A DNA stretch of 64,000 bases from Amphritea sp. Its GTDB lineage: Bacteria > Pseudomonadota > Gammaproteobacteria > Pseudomonadales > Balneatricaceae. The stretch is taken from the NCBI RefSeq assembly GCF_016744155.1, contig NZ_JADGEW010000009.1, positions 1-64,000 on the forward strand, written 5' to 3'. The first letter of the stretch is position 1. Every line of letters starts with the position of its first letter. Made by a program: the position numbers and the translations under genes. The notes under the pieces were generated by a model. It worked only from the letters and a program-made list of their open reading frames with translations, had not been told where the DNA came from and searched no databases. Shown in pieces: positions 38,001 through 40,816 of the stretch.

Positions 38001-40723
38001 TTGGCGTAATAGGTTTTACCAGACGCGGTACCCTTGCCCCAATTATTAGCAAAGGTATAACTATTATTACCTTCACCGCCGATCAGTGTTTCAATATATG
38101 GAAAGCTATCTGTGGCCGCCGTTAGGGTGTTCGCCCCTCCCGTTACGGTTAAGGCCGCAGAACTAATCGCCAGCGTCAAGTCACTGGTAGTCGCAGTAAT
38201 GGCGCCGACAACCGGTGAGGTTTGCGCATCCATTCCGGCAAAGCTGATAGTATCGCTACCCTCTTTACGCAGTTCCGTTATGGTATCCGTACCCCAAGCA
38301 TCAGAAACGTAGTAAGTATCATCGCCTTGGTTACCAATCAACGCATCAACACCTCCGGCACCGGTAATAATATCGTTACCTTTACCTCCGGATAGCGTAT
38401 CAGCGCTCGCATCTCCGATCAGGTAATCATTGCCACCCATTCCCGACAAGGTAGTTCCGCCCGTAGCAACATCTAGCAGATCCTGCTTTGCACTACCGAC
38501 AACTTCAAATACACCGCTGCCCGCGGCCGTGAGCGTTCCAGTAACACCCGGAATAGTCGCAAAATTAATCAGATCGACTGTCTGATTAAATTTACTGTAA
38601 TCAAGAACATTGGTGCCGGCACCACCGGTGAGGTTACCTGGCAGGTTCGCTCCAGCCTCAAAGATAAAGTAGTTGGTTCCCGTACCTGCGATAATATTAT
38701 CAACAAATTCAATAATGGCACGATGTCCACCAGTACGAGTGGCTACATCTGCCACCTCAACCGTACCGTTCTTCTTTATTGTGAAATAAAGGTCAGTAGA
38801 AACAGCGGCAAAGTTGATATCTACGGTCGCACCGGCAATTGCATCAACGACTATTTTAGTCGCCCAGTTGTTAGCAAACGTAAAGGTATTAGTACCCTTA
38901 CCCGCTACCAACTTTTCAATATTATCTACACTAGAAAGCGTCTGCCCACTACCCGTAACAGTAATACCGGTACTGGCAATCGAATAATTCAACGCTGACG
39001 TAATAGTCTGAAAACTTAGCGCATCAGAACCGCCATTCAGCAGTTCTGTAATGGTATCTCCACCCCAGGCGGCTCCTGAGAAATAGTAGGTATCATCACC
39101 GGCTCCGCCGATCAGCGTATCCGCGCCGTCACCACCGTATAGGTCATCGGCACCCAAACCACCAGTCAGATGATCAGCGCTATCACCACCCCGCAGAATA
39201 TCATCGCCCTTACCGCCAACAGCCTGCTGAATGTTTTTCACTCCACCCACAGCAAAGCCATCGATAGAAGAAGCACGACCCGTTGTATCTAACGTACCGA
39301 CAGAAAAATCAATCGCAGCGTCACTGGTATACGCATTAGACGTAGAGGTGTATTTCAAGATGTTAGTACCCAGCCCTCCATCGATGTAACCCTTGAGAGT
39401 TGCGCCTTTCTCAACGATGAAAGTATCGCCCTGCTTACCACCAATAATATTTTCTACATTAGTTGCCGATATTTTCACGCCAGAGGCGTTACTAACATCA
39501 ATCCGATTACCGGATTTTATTGTAATCGTCAGTGCTTCATTTATTGCCGACAGATCAAGAGTATCGTTACCAGCTGCTTTACTTTCAGTCACAGTAATTT
39601 TGGCAGTTGGCAGAGTTGTAGAGGTGATTTTATATACATCATCACCTTTCAGACCTGTAGCCGTACCACTAATCAGTTGAACAGTATCATTACCATCGGT
39701 CCCTGTTGTATCCAGAGAGTCCAGCATTGCAGCACTGATAAAGGCAGACGTTTCAACCTGACCGACTGACTGCTCAAGATCCCAGTCAGCACCCTTAGCA
39801 TTACCGGTTTCATCATTTGATGCAGCTACATCTGCACCAGTCAGCACAGCAAGCTGTTCAATGAAAGCCATACCCTCGGCATCGCCAGCAACGTCACAGC
39901 CATACAGCAATAGATCGCCATCGGCTGCCAAGGCATTACCCCAACGCTTTAGCTGCTGTTGGTTTTGACGTAGCTGCTGGTTATTCAACTGAGTATTACC
40001 CAGGAACAAAGCACCCGCCGAGCCATGGCTTAGCAAGTGAATCGCAGCAACATCATTGAAATAATCGAGAATTGAACTGATCTGCTCAACACCGTCTTGT
40101 TCAGCATTCAATACGAACACTTTTACATCACGTTCAGCGTTAAAACGGATCTGCTCTTCGATAGAAAGCCCTACCAGTCCTACAGCAGTCTGCTCTGAAT
40201 CTGCGCTTTCAGCGGCGGGGGAAGCCGTCAGCTGCAGAGAAGAGCCTCCATTATTTACCGTATTAACAACATTCTGAACATCGCTGTCAGAATTGGCAAA
40301 GAGTTCATTAATAACGGATTCCAGCTGGGGGACGGCTGCATCCAGTATAATAATTTCTTTAGTGACACTCTGTTGCATAAGGTGCAGTAACTCGGGAGAG
40401 AGCTCTGTAACTTCAACAGTCACCTCAGCTTCAGTCACTACACTATCTAGAGCGCCTTCTGTTTCAGCAACCAAGCTTTCAGCTAAACGGGTGAGGGAGT
40501 TATCAACCGCGATAGTCTGGGGTTCAAATTCACCGGCACTGATAGTATCTAACTGCAGTTCCGAGGCGATAACCTCAGCACCCTCCGGTTGCTGCAAATC
40601 ATTCGCAGTAATGCCTAGATCAGCCGATAAAAGAATCCGATTTTCCAGCGCTTCAAGCTGAAGATTCTGTTTTTTCTTAGACGCCTTACGCGCCTTTTTA
40701 CCCTTACCAAAGAACTTACTCAT
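11027..40723 (-). CDS. Giant LEPR-XLL/DUF4347/RTX-like exported protein (9,898 residues)
   Basis: An uninterrupted 29.7-kb gene for a protein of about 1 MDa. Order: basic N-terminus and LEPR-XLL-type motif (23-35); DUF4347 (about 115-330) with H233 and C276; RTX nonapeptide blocks (about 340-1500); a DL-rich non-RTX core (about 1500-2900) containing a DFNGDGYAD calcium-loop-like motif; more RTX; about ten strand-helix-strand modules (about 3490-5010); further RTX-like and unique parts; a helical/coiled region (about 7260-8040); some 20 GDNG-type RTX repeats (about 8280-9600); an acidic low-complexity tail; a hydrophobic segment near 9825; and a basic C-terminus. Cysteines are very few. RTX repeats bind Ca2+ and fold outside the cell, so a surface adhesin or matrix protein is likely. 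A classical signal peptide is absent. GC and style match the neighbours, and no frameshift is visible. Confidence 0.93.
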   Translation of the reverse strand: MSKFFGKGKKARKASKKKQNLQLEALENRILLSADLGITANDLQQPEGAEVIASELQLDTISAGEFEPQTIAVDNSLTRLAESLVAETEGALDSVVTEAEVTVEVTELSPELLHLMQQSVTKEIIILDAAVPQLESVINELFANSDSDVQNVVNTVNNGGSSLQLTASPAAESADSEQTAVGLVGLSIEEQIRFNAERDVKVFVLNAEQDGVEQISSILDYFNDVAAIHLLSHGSAGALFLGNTQLNNQQLRQNQQQLKRWGNALAADGDLLLYGCDVAGDAEGMAFIEQLAVLTGADVAASNDETGNAKGADWDLEQSVGQVETSAFISAAMLDSLDTTGTDGNDTVQLISGTATGLKGDDVYKITSTTLPTAKITVTESKAAGNDTLDLSAINEALTITIKSGNRIDVSNASGVKISATNVENIIGGKQGDTFIVEKGATLKGYIDGGLGTNILKYTSTSNAYTSDAAIDFSVGTLDTTGRASSIDGFAVGGVKNIQQAVGGKGDDILRGGDSADHLTGGLGADDLYGGDGADTLIGGAGDDTYYFSGAAWGGDTITELLNGGSDALSFQTITSALNYSIASTGITVTGSGQTLSSVDNIEKLVAGKGTNTFTFANNWATKIVVDAIAGATVDINFAAVSTDLYFTIKKNGTVEVADVATRTGGHRAIIEFVDNIIAGTGTNYFIFEAGANLPGNLTGGAGTNVLDYSKFNQTVDLINFATIPGVTGTLTAAGSGVFEVVGSAKQDLLDVATGGTTLSGMGGNDYLIGDASADTLSGGKGNDIITGAGGVDALIGNQGDDTYYVSDAWGTDTITELRKEGSDTISFAGMDAQTSPVVGAITATTSDLTLAISSAALTVTGGANTLTAATDSFPYIETLIGGEGNNSYTFANNWGKGTASGKTYYANKITIDDTNTAVGKSGTLNFSAVTSDLVFTLTESAGVTTVTVTTVVSGKQYKVIATGIENITGGTGENTFIFKGAATLPGTLTGYTGAGSAVLDFSKYASAVTVDLSTVANGATTAAGTLIGTIAKVNDLIGSDYADTLTGDDLANTIDGGDEVDTISGNGGVDMLKGGAGDDVMTGGAGNDTLIGGSGADDMQGGLNDDTYTEDSSWVSLGLGKTDTITDNDGNNILDLSAIKKDLQVTFTAPSSGTGTNVSVAVELPLATKNKINISGADANWDIKTGGGDDTVTVTSGTLFNGDLDTGTGVNTLDYYNGTDGSNGYKTAVTVDLSADDATGFGVITGIRDVYGSDTTGGDTLTGDDQDNTFFVGRWTDATGNEHTIDGGTGNNTVSFDNFSSVDLYVDLSVLDAGNTFSSAYKDSDTGNLIAKLSNIVNLIGGGGADQLIGDDNANRLEGGDGADIIEGGLGNDVLVGGADNDTLRGGDGDDTYLFGSGWGQDDIEEALDEGKDVLDFAGVAENITVNIGRQNANAIDIDAAVKNAISISDGGVGAAENKIDLAAATGGDTRSQGFNVEKFTGLKDTDTLEQANVTLTADMQDQLIAGLEALKAVVENTATLTDLTGILNFQVPLLGNGNDTLGDLLSPGAADADAVIATLKATIVAELDLRIAAMKSAFWLGDLTANDTNDSDTDTLLELTDDGLVTGNKLFSITPNTRLLEVGTSFELASTTQSLGLDLGSTLSEIPGLDVDLSPNVTATAGMAFAVGVVEATSQTTPEYYIADPALSFDVSIFDDELYAGMDLGLIKAAIGGPDAGDPKGVLALDLGLALSTDGIVSSGVLSSATLQTLLSLEIDTATGVTADLPVVVDTTALGIDLPSLPVISLSTPTLPSLGSLSDLADFFALNMDWELPDLSDILDLSNISIEQLLSMLSNGLGFLVDNFDFNLKIPGIDLSLDDIFGQLPGIDGIEDMFADLRGLLDGFNADIGLQGLEVWLNDQLAGLMPTWPTLNLPSFDLGWDGFNLDIDFDFNLNLDDILGSLSLPFDLDLADLGLDDLGLGDLANAINISADGELAVDAELDMAFDFQVAFKEYAKAFIGDSATDIQSYIYLGDNTGINLDASISGNNLNAQATIDMPGAIPDIGFVIAGGAALASANANVGLNASSDGRYSLRQLSGAAFNASATGEATIDLPIFLGITDAGVGFLPMGGTEGDFNGDGYADNLLHASFGFGVSNTGGFTTDDLMVVKPGFGGFGLLQWLDNPQNLLDGLGGFFDGIDDLADSIASIEIPLIGGEQFVSMAESLRDMRTSVMGTGSDGGLQNILQDMVDNNETQVSSVILGALRQELFEGLKGIDNKYLSFVTAILDENGEKQYAEDGKILTKQPQSADDIQLLLNADGELTFNLMFGGTLIGDRLEYNSDGNLVAWDGNQQFVYNSQGAKIVGDTNIEVVNSILDPVGLPINFTSLPGLGLDIDEDINTTMDYLMGLGLGLSITDGVFLDTSGINESGEEIAVDIVAELDTGNGAITGTLGFLQMDLTGVASLAGHLGVDLTGGGDGRLTLGETLGLSINASAIASADIQATASTLFDFLPTMSTGIEYEQILDASWNPDSGASFELGDPDVWLRNVQLDAGSIMGSFLGESLSIIKEIIEPMRPVIDLLTMELDLGIAKLMMIDMAYLKLPAKTVDTAKKVIQIIKSTIEFIDAMDSIGGIISFGDFHLTGNFLEDPNSQATESELGANRTGPTGGNSSTSTAAAGPDQKGLAEGPVKRFRLPILEDPATALGLITGKPVDLFWYDLPDLDLEFTYKKTYPVYPGLNVGIIGSVGVETFFDFGFDTSGFIEFQESGYATSEIWRIMNGFYLDDHGLENTANDLDEVVLSALLGAIASLGVGGLVEVGVMGGIEAKIGFDLNDKLTQFDNGDPIGDGKFYGSELLDRISHGPQCLFDVHGTLTLFLDVFLWIGVDLGFSEITIFEATERFVDVLLAEFKWECVHAAPEHIAQISGATDEILELKYHGDDSAGAHAYTVKQLNNEDHSTWTIETLFREGFLDFDYYTSTELSALSTRLSGFDGKDILVVSTGQRVEVYEASKIKKITTQGTASDDHYRISGVDEYVETIDLNTGSGSDLVEINLDDKDTVADAINGITISSGSGNDIISVNGGVNDIIAGNIIIDAGSDDDRIKVSAAIVAKIIAQGGSGNDSLRLDGEQHNYQFFGAFGGNGRDTIMGGDNTDFMYGDSTLDLGQVNAFIAAAEAAAAVAGAPNIAGTALAGVQAQSAANMGGADVLLSYGGKDYVEGGDETVAIVYSNKSDDTVVSVGTYYGSYDPDLHNKVISVYYNTDGTPLAMSYYMADGTLSPAGLAAQALDPESMVLLNRHGDLISTGDGDDTVIAGKGFDSLNGGKGANYVDAGMGNDVIDALESSGIVKAGAGDDVVEWLYQPGTTLTVDGGSGTDRLSATLVDQNDVATDQGVYIYDSNGDAVLAVDSAPGLTPKTLDVVKASDVSNTTDTLDHITLTGVEALTLAMEDGADTLMIDDVIGTDLTSIDVDSGSSQEMMYLADRDEENNKYGSRANNYLQFLPYAAEGSSVTLTYMGQDITVSSYTAAGIAAALNTTLGLTESQKIKADDLNLGTYGNENRWILDLADIGLDVDSNANYELFSLTNNGTTTLADTAVANTGLNALQADYFYRASLASGDYKYDPATGEPVLISHYIPADPATGTQEIEVGQGLDRVTLYVGYQNDAGINYGQGSANTVQVYSWMTASQVQAVIDTNAAFNGITVTDLYADVDGAWGFTGTNIDTLAYSYQTQDHNGVLYSIEDTKVIDTFYRATSFSAGTIDYLFNGTEPVVAVESLLTGDNLNWAEWMTGSMLKYGAESVSLASVGAFVTEAQLATNPDYSKATAALQAILNDFSAVGDIKLVQTVSNGEPTWAISERVTPTQAVTYSIDKNADYLFYNGSYQTVDLSGTDAEDLLNVSSLIKELTGRNVVVTDDGSNWVFSVPSELERPLQSATGAIPTPVGSYVYTFDHAIGSQITTASLSYGGGTAQIIDLSGDEAADLVKINAAFVAIGLGQANVSITNSKWQITFDDALAQSLEITHTGATDESTTDISTYVGETLVNVTNKQFDLTLDQSSGLVEIYTQMVDNGVSAGLTEAQVRTLIEARTNVVASTVTITDTDPDAGVVSWQVRYATLQSVDLTSTNAAAIITDIETNDAISIGDVSVVDDGNGNWDISFSTSENGMQVAAYSALAGDLTVELPWQSYSLTSDELIFDRTAAETMQDSEQFIVPAMTGLTGVELFLKTPSTAGNSVPVTDVQNEAAVTLAFTNLLIASGMTVLPGSITVTAENGGWRVDLGQSLGANELFEFTATRSSGGATTVQVSNAFQQNIQQELSIPEGFATYELTYNGTTEQVTYDDLLDGSAFNLVAGYIAAIGDTPAADQVVVTEFVDPDGGAPDTVLHLRFDVVDPSVPVIDYFNFVLKPVYDSAPKAISGVSSTDNVSLMKVVEQLQQSGDWTTMMDGGTAAVFDFDTSTNSTGEFLSAFQVIERQVPRQILKDVWEINDEGVAVRTNTQDWFLDPRIITDESVDSISIYGSDSTNVNDRFVVGNEIINRGVENLESINFDVMQVTHTHDGVDNDGVVITLRNLSLDAGVSEDINDKVNIDAREGDDTLLAGNVPNRPDVVEGKDVLLSRVVDELILSGGEGNDQIVGSLFKDKIDVGDGVNRVTGGEGIDTFIDSGTGTSENTLIESFGISDSVFVLTDTSLSITFDQKRMQEDANGDYELITDRPTEIESDANGNGISLFDNFYLYGSAYNDKFSIGNFTKQAVLDGTEGGDEYTITLSGNVTGSSNVRVVDSGQGIETDSVILQGSDSDDTIQLDAEISTADYELDLSGDSVTFSYNSLTAVVDFTTIERGVEADGITPKALTDQQKRNHIESQLEALEGINDVTASGDGSVQKPWRISLVDVADTSLLLTVASAGDTLTGINTAYVQRLTPGAANSLLAGAPDIDAMFDNPVNKSQIFNRISGTAANNESFTLNYHNTSVAFAYDQAGGTYTQQLLTALQAIDSSVQLVGQGTEQDPWMLTFNSTAADAVDGQGNYYLLTLAGVDAAHFTNPADIADAAAQTRASGDLADGDFQRVYYNYTTERVSIHGRGGDDTFISDNTAAAVKVYGDQGNDNFLVGRVLKTKMVSITVGEGAEAHQVQVQIVDNADTDGDGIGDGITAGVSYNASFYGGSGDDYFEVNHNVGELKLFGEAGDDTFFLKAHKVERDNEVVEGEGGNITTGAGDDEGYVDEKDKDILLDYIENNRVEIFGGAGFDTVVIAGTALADEFYIYTDNDGQQYLYGAGLKLENIDSIERLALITGSGDDQVWLYGLDEGLSLMLNMGSGDDKLHLGGAQQEFEVTYPAASASYTVTQKVLQEILINTDIVTDNISLVRREDGEMSSGEKIAAFQAFYDKWYPDGADSENVSISPEHWNLLEANVAAALYHFANAIDNTDTYIYDPYSTWANHSFAFWDWSHWHDNYDASKVPFTSQSEIDKFTAYDADTAAIRALLDNTTPLGNLNSGTSGNNNFYASLVNGTAPKMQNALPIEGVLELMSGNYIWIDGYRGGGFGQLSVDDLLYDEFLSVAVDYALAGDLIHVHSDLDAHGDNDIYGDSVLTTQVQNNGNMPHVEGVGDKWHMDRPIENNFSGGDLLADLLALFYKVEALNDVAYNEVETYSAQETEGLATYRFDNLPERTETRYMAESYDLSRIAGVVRVAGAAGDDTVYVNAESSAAGVTLTADLAAQTLSLGDFTFSATPPEGLIITAVQARIAAALSASETPLESDLDLIAAYDEGVAVAQLEADIAAGGTVTPEEQLRIDNYNPQTLQSAVDRAYAPLVSAIEARVLAGETVTQNDTDLVNSYYYDTAHTISHSDLQDALVRTHKELDIGALDRLMGATGQPTDVTVNVSIDRVVPDSTDPDGLFNRTLESVLTSVSTQHTAITGVVWDSTSGTTLAADRSAWFASVLDFANRGLELIGQLPLGATVPDEAKFSLTALTAFINSTELADLKALNGTRFDALSTTLDNLFSYITLDIVNTDNKTKNLDVIAESGLQVYLSSDLGTVAGGVTTLKTYTAERSYLDDLWAQADVDLGNLYNSRLDLGALASMLDENGNPVGTRADIGSSAIGFLDRLVALPDEDGNDSEALGLTTTGNADPALAKIVTYLLPGADNLHVGEGDDATSGLATNKVEMLKEYVQQLNSLNGAYYTQSYYSVDGSGNKILSAVAINRVNGLVAGAEALENGVYLTADTWNDYVTAVGQSGRADQDFEDGYVKALIEAAFGQAQRTDITAPVEDGTRVHLDSNGRIGYFDIQTVQDDDFFYLPSLIQIREDFSQSVTVTVAENYATNKANPYEVTYDTLTLSEAGNDLNYGFFMNSFENVELNLNTDSGEVADVNVGTTRYVEDITITTGSGADDLDIITDSALNTLTINTHAGADKVDVGASGTASLTLTTEGGADEVTLSQLVGNINVETGDDSDIITIFDDLAGTGAIVEIDGGDQGDKYIFTVAQGIVGGSLINLKDSGNDGDDTLLYKGSSDPDNGDLVQLDVINARTLASFGAFGSKLGNEGEGLLISHFDDVAGDFVAATLDDTDALMAVEQSELSNSANYQILNYSTIEQVTVHLGAGNDKVVSDDTSQEIDIFGGDGDDEFYIGSIVEAGEVSVEGRLIDIALEVTNGTSFEMNIYGGDDDDYFEVNHNKADIGLYGDKGNDTFFIKALLTLNEDEDLVEIDNKIATLSGTSGEGSEADQKGNNDTRQVDVDSLVYVENANIKIDGGAGFDSVAIVGTALSDTFYIFTEVDPDTNETVQRIYGAGVKLRELLNIESIQVITGAGDDRVYVYGVNMGAVANLIINTGSGSDTIYFGGDTLEFDLNYPTRKRTDYASVDGYDSAGTASVAYGLDIELTESLERVVPFEVVVPAHTLKKVVAAAPTLAGILNPVEIKDSEGWLDTVVFNNQEGATNLTFEARDLIRKEIDTDVAQINFPTTATNTVGETDLIAELNTLSTSAQDGIKEMVNDHLHNQITFDDRYTDTDADAATGLGLISRLAAKAAAGTGSEPVTIVAGVSYAVFQNTLTDQNTIDLARQQLFDFLVGTGFTVNYDITNPSGTDPLYKIRDITRGSEALAFEGQYTETLKDGVTYYDLIGVSLITATAIDLELQAGYLKPVDITDPQNIKYWNEIRRDELNSVFMSDEKPRIYFETPEEIKLNLNETQASTLTLNNDRFTGKLFAQGGGENDNFNVNAIAGQTFLHGGEGDDTFTVGQGTVDQINSELFMLGEGGDGDSVIVNSTDLTGTTDVEFVKNTVQHDLQQEKLSKVTNALELTVDDTTTEGAAENALIGAELETESVAYAEEAALKVDAADLQAIAVQAANELGVSLEEALTATKNLYMQQIGLVDQVDGLIQDQQSILRSYLESTLAKYYSARQAVASKEATVARLEASIESQADSAVQSIFSQWSLWNSQIQAPTSAWMTANHPGWSTWYLYFSVGNPQDFNANTVLSGYDKTANTLTLAMKMRIYGDGITTGYKIGDGGWNALDQILPTATSYVIPVNPYIAGKLANIESLKAQSLVANKQLETLRAELKGATAPLKSYFTNAAGTATSSLSQAELDAFFIAVKQRGITEATNDVIGNNAGVVSALNTIKQEITDTSDATLTALIDAIADAHALAIATGDIATKVDAVTTELTSLRAVLSATPGTADSWDKWVYLVRSQLEVDVQFTSETTELGSIKTLWQAIPNVAGYNAATTFNGLTAPTWQDSLDLFDDTNFANVVSAYKLAQELAKDFTNYSDTEYTDYRAAYRNMLKFETATTYLENGFNFEDFKADYKTNVDKLDTVIELLESIRLESQYKAQLVSLRADKQEIDAIVNHNAAIVSFFQDRLNEANAAKATLLLPGSDLLNDYTVTFSYFLGLSYTYTFDYSHDARYVAANNAISEAQTNLSKAQRDDNQALSDQAGLNAKIAAIDSELTDVQATLTASNVDLDALKQTLDQQYKFLRNLSRVAITVLSETRANAAQDFEDTSSLVAEVLSYASTYTVTSADGTPAGADPDSPYASAVFTPGPSGNSVVATKTEWDSFEVLSLNNLNVGGIHADYNTIENFTLNLGGSLDTVSIKDSLGQAISEVTVNTGEGKDDITVGKSQNLNGIVGTVTVDVGTDASDNTLTIDDSEDLTNNKITMTNSNRAGYTSVTETNQGDINYRGNYSQVDGSAGVNLKAGKGNDDITIAGVIADAHTLVEANEGDDNVTVTNTNTRVLNSLTSLTIKGDLGDDVIDASKSGFGVTIEGNQGDDVIFGSAYDDNLSGNEDNDLIVGGLGADTISGDEGQDLLLGDLASITLELPTNPAPVGVPLPLPQGPVVSVIVTNDNVSELLAGIEYRYQYFRDGVITRLESTLAGGNAGNGDAMTGGTGNDTLIGGAGQDIISDSSGNELVFGDHALITYLAGITLAVASRHSNEGDDDIITLLDGNNTVLGGSGGDTINTANGTDLVLGDNGEIQYTGSELSSISSTNTADGGIDDINLGNGSKTVIAGVGADTVDTGTSGIHRVIGDNGTITYSAGALRSMTSDAHTDGGEDTITLSGDVNQVIGGSAADGITVSTATSTDHVLGDNGTMTYTGVKGGEQLTNMQSDLGETGGDDTITLGSGDKIVIAGKGKDTVETTLNSAGSRVVLGDEGEIDYDASLNLETVRSTSTEGDNDTLTLGGTSNDSNIVIGGVGSLDKITTGDSTDIVLGDNGQISWSNTELTSIASTDTAAGGADDIDLGNGSKTVIAGVGADTVDTGTSGIHRVIGDNGTITYNAGALRSMTSDAHADGGEDTITLSGDVNQVIGGSAADGITVSTATSTDHVLGDNGTMTYTGVKGGEQLTNMQSDLGETGGDDTITLGSGDKIVIAGKGKDTVETTLNSAGSRVVLGDEGEIDYDASLNLETVRSTSTEGDNDTLTLGGTSNDSNIVIGGVGSDDIDTGDGTDIILGDNGQISWSNTILTSVTSTDTADGAADDIDLGDGEKTVIAGVGADFVDAAAGNHKAIGDNGELTYTAGNLDKMTSTTAALGGDQGDVDTITLGDGENQIIGGVGGDFITTADGTDHILADNGNLIFDPATQILRSANSVEDTLGGNDTLNLGAAAIGEKKVVIGGIGEDSVTAGAGDHHVLGDQGNLIYQADGILQQAINNGTTGAADTISLNLGAAGNNVVIAGAGGDTLNTGNGEDYLLGDHGELNFVGGIITSGRSTDTGEGGDDTLTLGNGDKLAIGGFGGDTIIAGNGESLVLGDNGEMLFSNDILQTINTQDTSAATGGVDKITLGNGEHIAMGGTHGDTIISGTGDAILIGDNGTATFAADGKRVQVISELSILGGDDIISAAGGNNLVLGGVGGDDITTGAGADRIFGDNGQLDYLNGILNRIATTDISEATGGIDAIEAGDGDNMVFGGTHGDEIDSGIGNSILMGDNGFVQLNITGDQRVQAVSELSTLGGDDDINARGGNNLAFGSVGNDRIETGGGDDVIFGDNGIAGYVNGLADRYFTTDTTDATSGNDELVGGAGSDLIFGGLGNELVYAGAGDDRVVGDLGEANYNSNDGDPTTLDRVFTKNSEIGGKDEIHGGTDDDVVIGGGNEDKLYGDSGNDFISGDGGEVIYFNGQLVSVEATELFIGGADLLDGGADNDIMFGGFGGDLFFGNLSEDTMVGEYAKALITGAGSNTWVDRLGSGSLDLVGSTLFSQYSEKKNGTGFAPLAIMTPATYANNGGNSEAGSKSKAPTHHRASSLGNPSARTGDILINQPGTNPANDDEKRVEEVCYDDSGMNIECLAEEPVAAESTGSEEQPVTQPETQTEEQSLETEAVDGQSEETGDEAEPPVPADDSDVIGTAAAITALAGWKLASGNRSTGSKLAAKGFSELRHQQRRVKRWDEATQRFIETEELKSVTGKDWQQALKNTTKH
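11195..11262 (-). other. C-terminal hydrophobic segment and start of the basic tail of the giant protein
   Basis: After a long Glu/Pro-rich stretch the protein has VIGTAAAITALAGWKLA, followed by a basic tail (KLAAKG, then HQQRRVKRW further on). The hydrophobic helix plus positive charges resembles a stop-transfer or retention signal. The helix is only moderately hydrophobic, so membrane insertion is uncertain. Confidence 0.5.
11900..15900 (-). repeat. C-terminal GDNG-type RTX repeat array
   Basis: About 20 units of roughly 55-65 residues. Each contains RTX-like GGxGxD turns and ends in a motif of the form VLGDNG followed by a short strand such as xIxY or xMxY. Variants include VLGDEG, VLGDQG, LLGDHG and IFGDNG. 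Serine/threonine-rich STDT segments with GG-DDI follow each unit. The pattern suggests stacked calcium-binding beta-rolls with regular insertions. Confidence 0.8.
13885..15300 (-). repeat. 726-bp tandem duplication within the giant gene
   Basis: Sequence around 13985-14550 recurs almost identically at 14711-15276, an offset of exactly 726 bp (242 codons), with only scattered single-base differences. Weaker similarity extends to the limits given. Each copy contains four GDNG/GDEG units. The frame is kept, so the duplication added 242 residues. Near identity at synonymous sites points to a recent event or to gene conversion. Confidence 0.9.
16600..18950 (-). other. Helical/coiled-coil-rich segment of the giant protein
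   Basis: Residues about 7260-8040 differ from the beta-rich rest. They are rich in Ala, Gln, Glu, Lys and Leu with heptad-like spacing, as in SKEATVARLEASIESQAD, LDALKQTLDQQYKFLRN and NAKIAAIDSELTDVQATL. A Tyr/Trp-rich insert lies inside (PGWSTWYLYFSVG). The segment separates the upstream modules from the C-terminal RTX array and could be a stalk or oligomerisation part. Confidence 0.6.
25700..30260 (-). repeat. Repeated strand-helix-strand modules in the giant protein
   Basis: About ten divergent units of roughly 60-130 residues. Each has a strand ending near a Tyr-Gly or Tyr-Asn turn, then often a DLSG or DLTS step, a helix with hydrophobic spacing (for example DEAADLVKINAAFVAIG), then a VxVxxxGxxWxIxF strand (SITNSKWQITFDDAL, VTDDGSNWVFSVPSEL, VDDGNGNWDISFST). 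A conserved Trp marks most units. I do not recognise a named domain family. Confidence 0.6.
32000..36210 (-). other. Non-RTX DL-rich core of the giant protein
   Basis: Residues about 1505-2908 lack nonapeptide repeats. The first part is dense in alternating Asp/Leu strands (for example DFNLNLDDILGSLSLPFDLD). A DFNGDGYADNLL motif near 34350-34380 resembles FG-GAP or dockerin-like calcium loops. Two rare cysteines (QCLFDVHG, WECVHAAPE) lie close together at the end and could form a disulfide. The function is unknown. Confidence 0.55.
39734..40381 (-). other. DUF4347 domain with His/Cys pair
   Basis: Residues about 115-330 match the DUF4347 pattern: an ILDAAVPQ start, then AIHLLSHGSAGALFLG, LLYGCDVAGDAEG and a TGADVAASND stretch. 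The SHG histidine (H233) and the GCD cysteine (C276) are 43 residues apart, each at the end of a predicted strand, as in caspase-fold (clan CD) peptidases. Proteolytic activity has not been shown and is inferred. Confidence 0.75.
40619..40657 (-). other. LEPR-XLL-type N-terminal motif of the giant protein
   Basis: Residues 23-35 read LEALENRILLSAD, after a strongly basic first 18 residues. The family motif is normally LEPR followed by XLL and SAD; here the proline is asparagine. This motif is found at the N-terminus of many giant repeat proteins and has been suggested to be an export or sorting signal. Confidence 0.8.
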
Positions 40724-40775
40724 AGCAACGCCCCCGCGTTAAATACAACTGCTATGCTCTTACCTGGAATCAAGT

Positions 40776-40809
40776 AAAAACAGAGAAAAACAGAGAAAAA
40801 CAGAGAAAA
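40776..40809. repeat. CAGAGAAAAA decamer tandem repeat in the TolC-giant spacer
   Basis: Three copies of CAGAGAAAAA (last one ending AAAC) lie between the stop of the TolC-like gene and the start of the giant gene. On the transcript they form a pyrimidine-rich UUUUUCUCUG array about 55-90 bases before the giant start codon. A GC-rich GGGGGC sequence just before the ATG probably serves as ribosome site. Confidence 0.9.
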
Positions 40810-40816
40810 CACCGAC

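Noticed and set aside
11027-40723. Many open frames on the plus strand opposite the giant gene
   Set aside because: They mirror the repetitive RTX coding, share no known family, lack ribosome sites and overlap one long well-supported gene.
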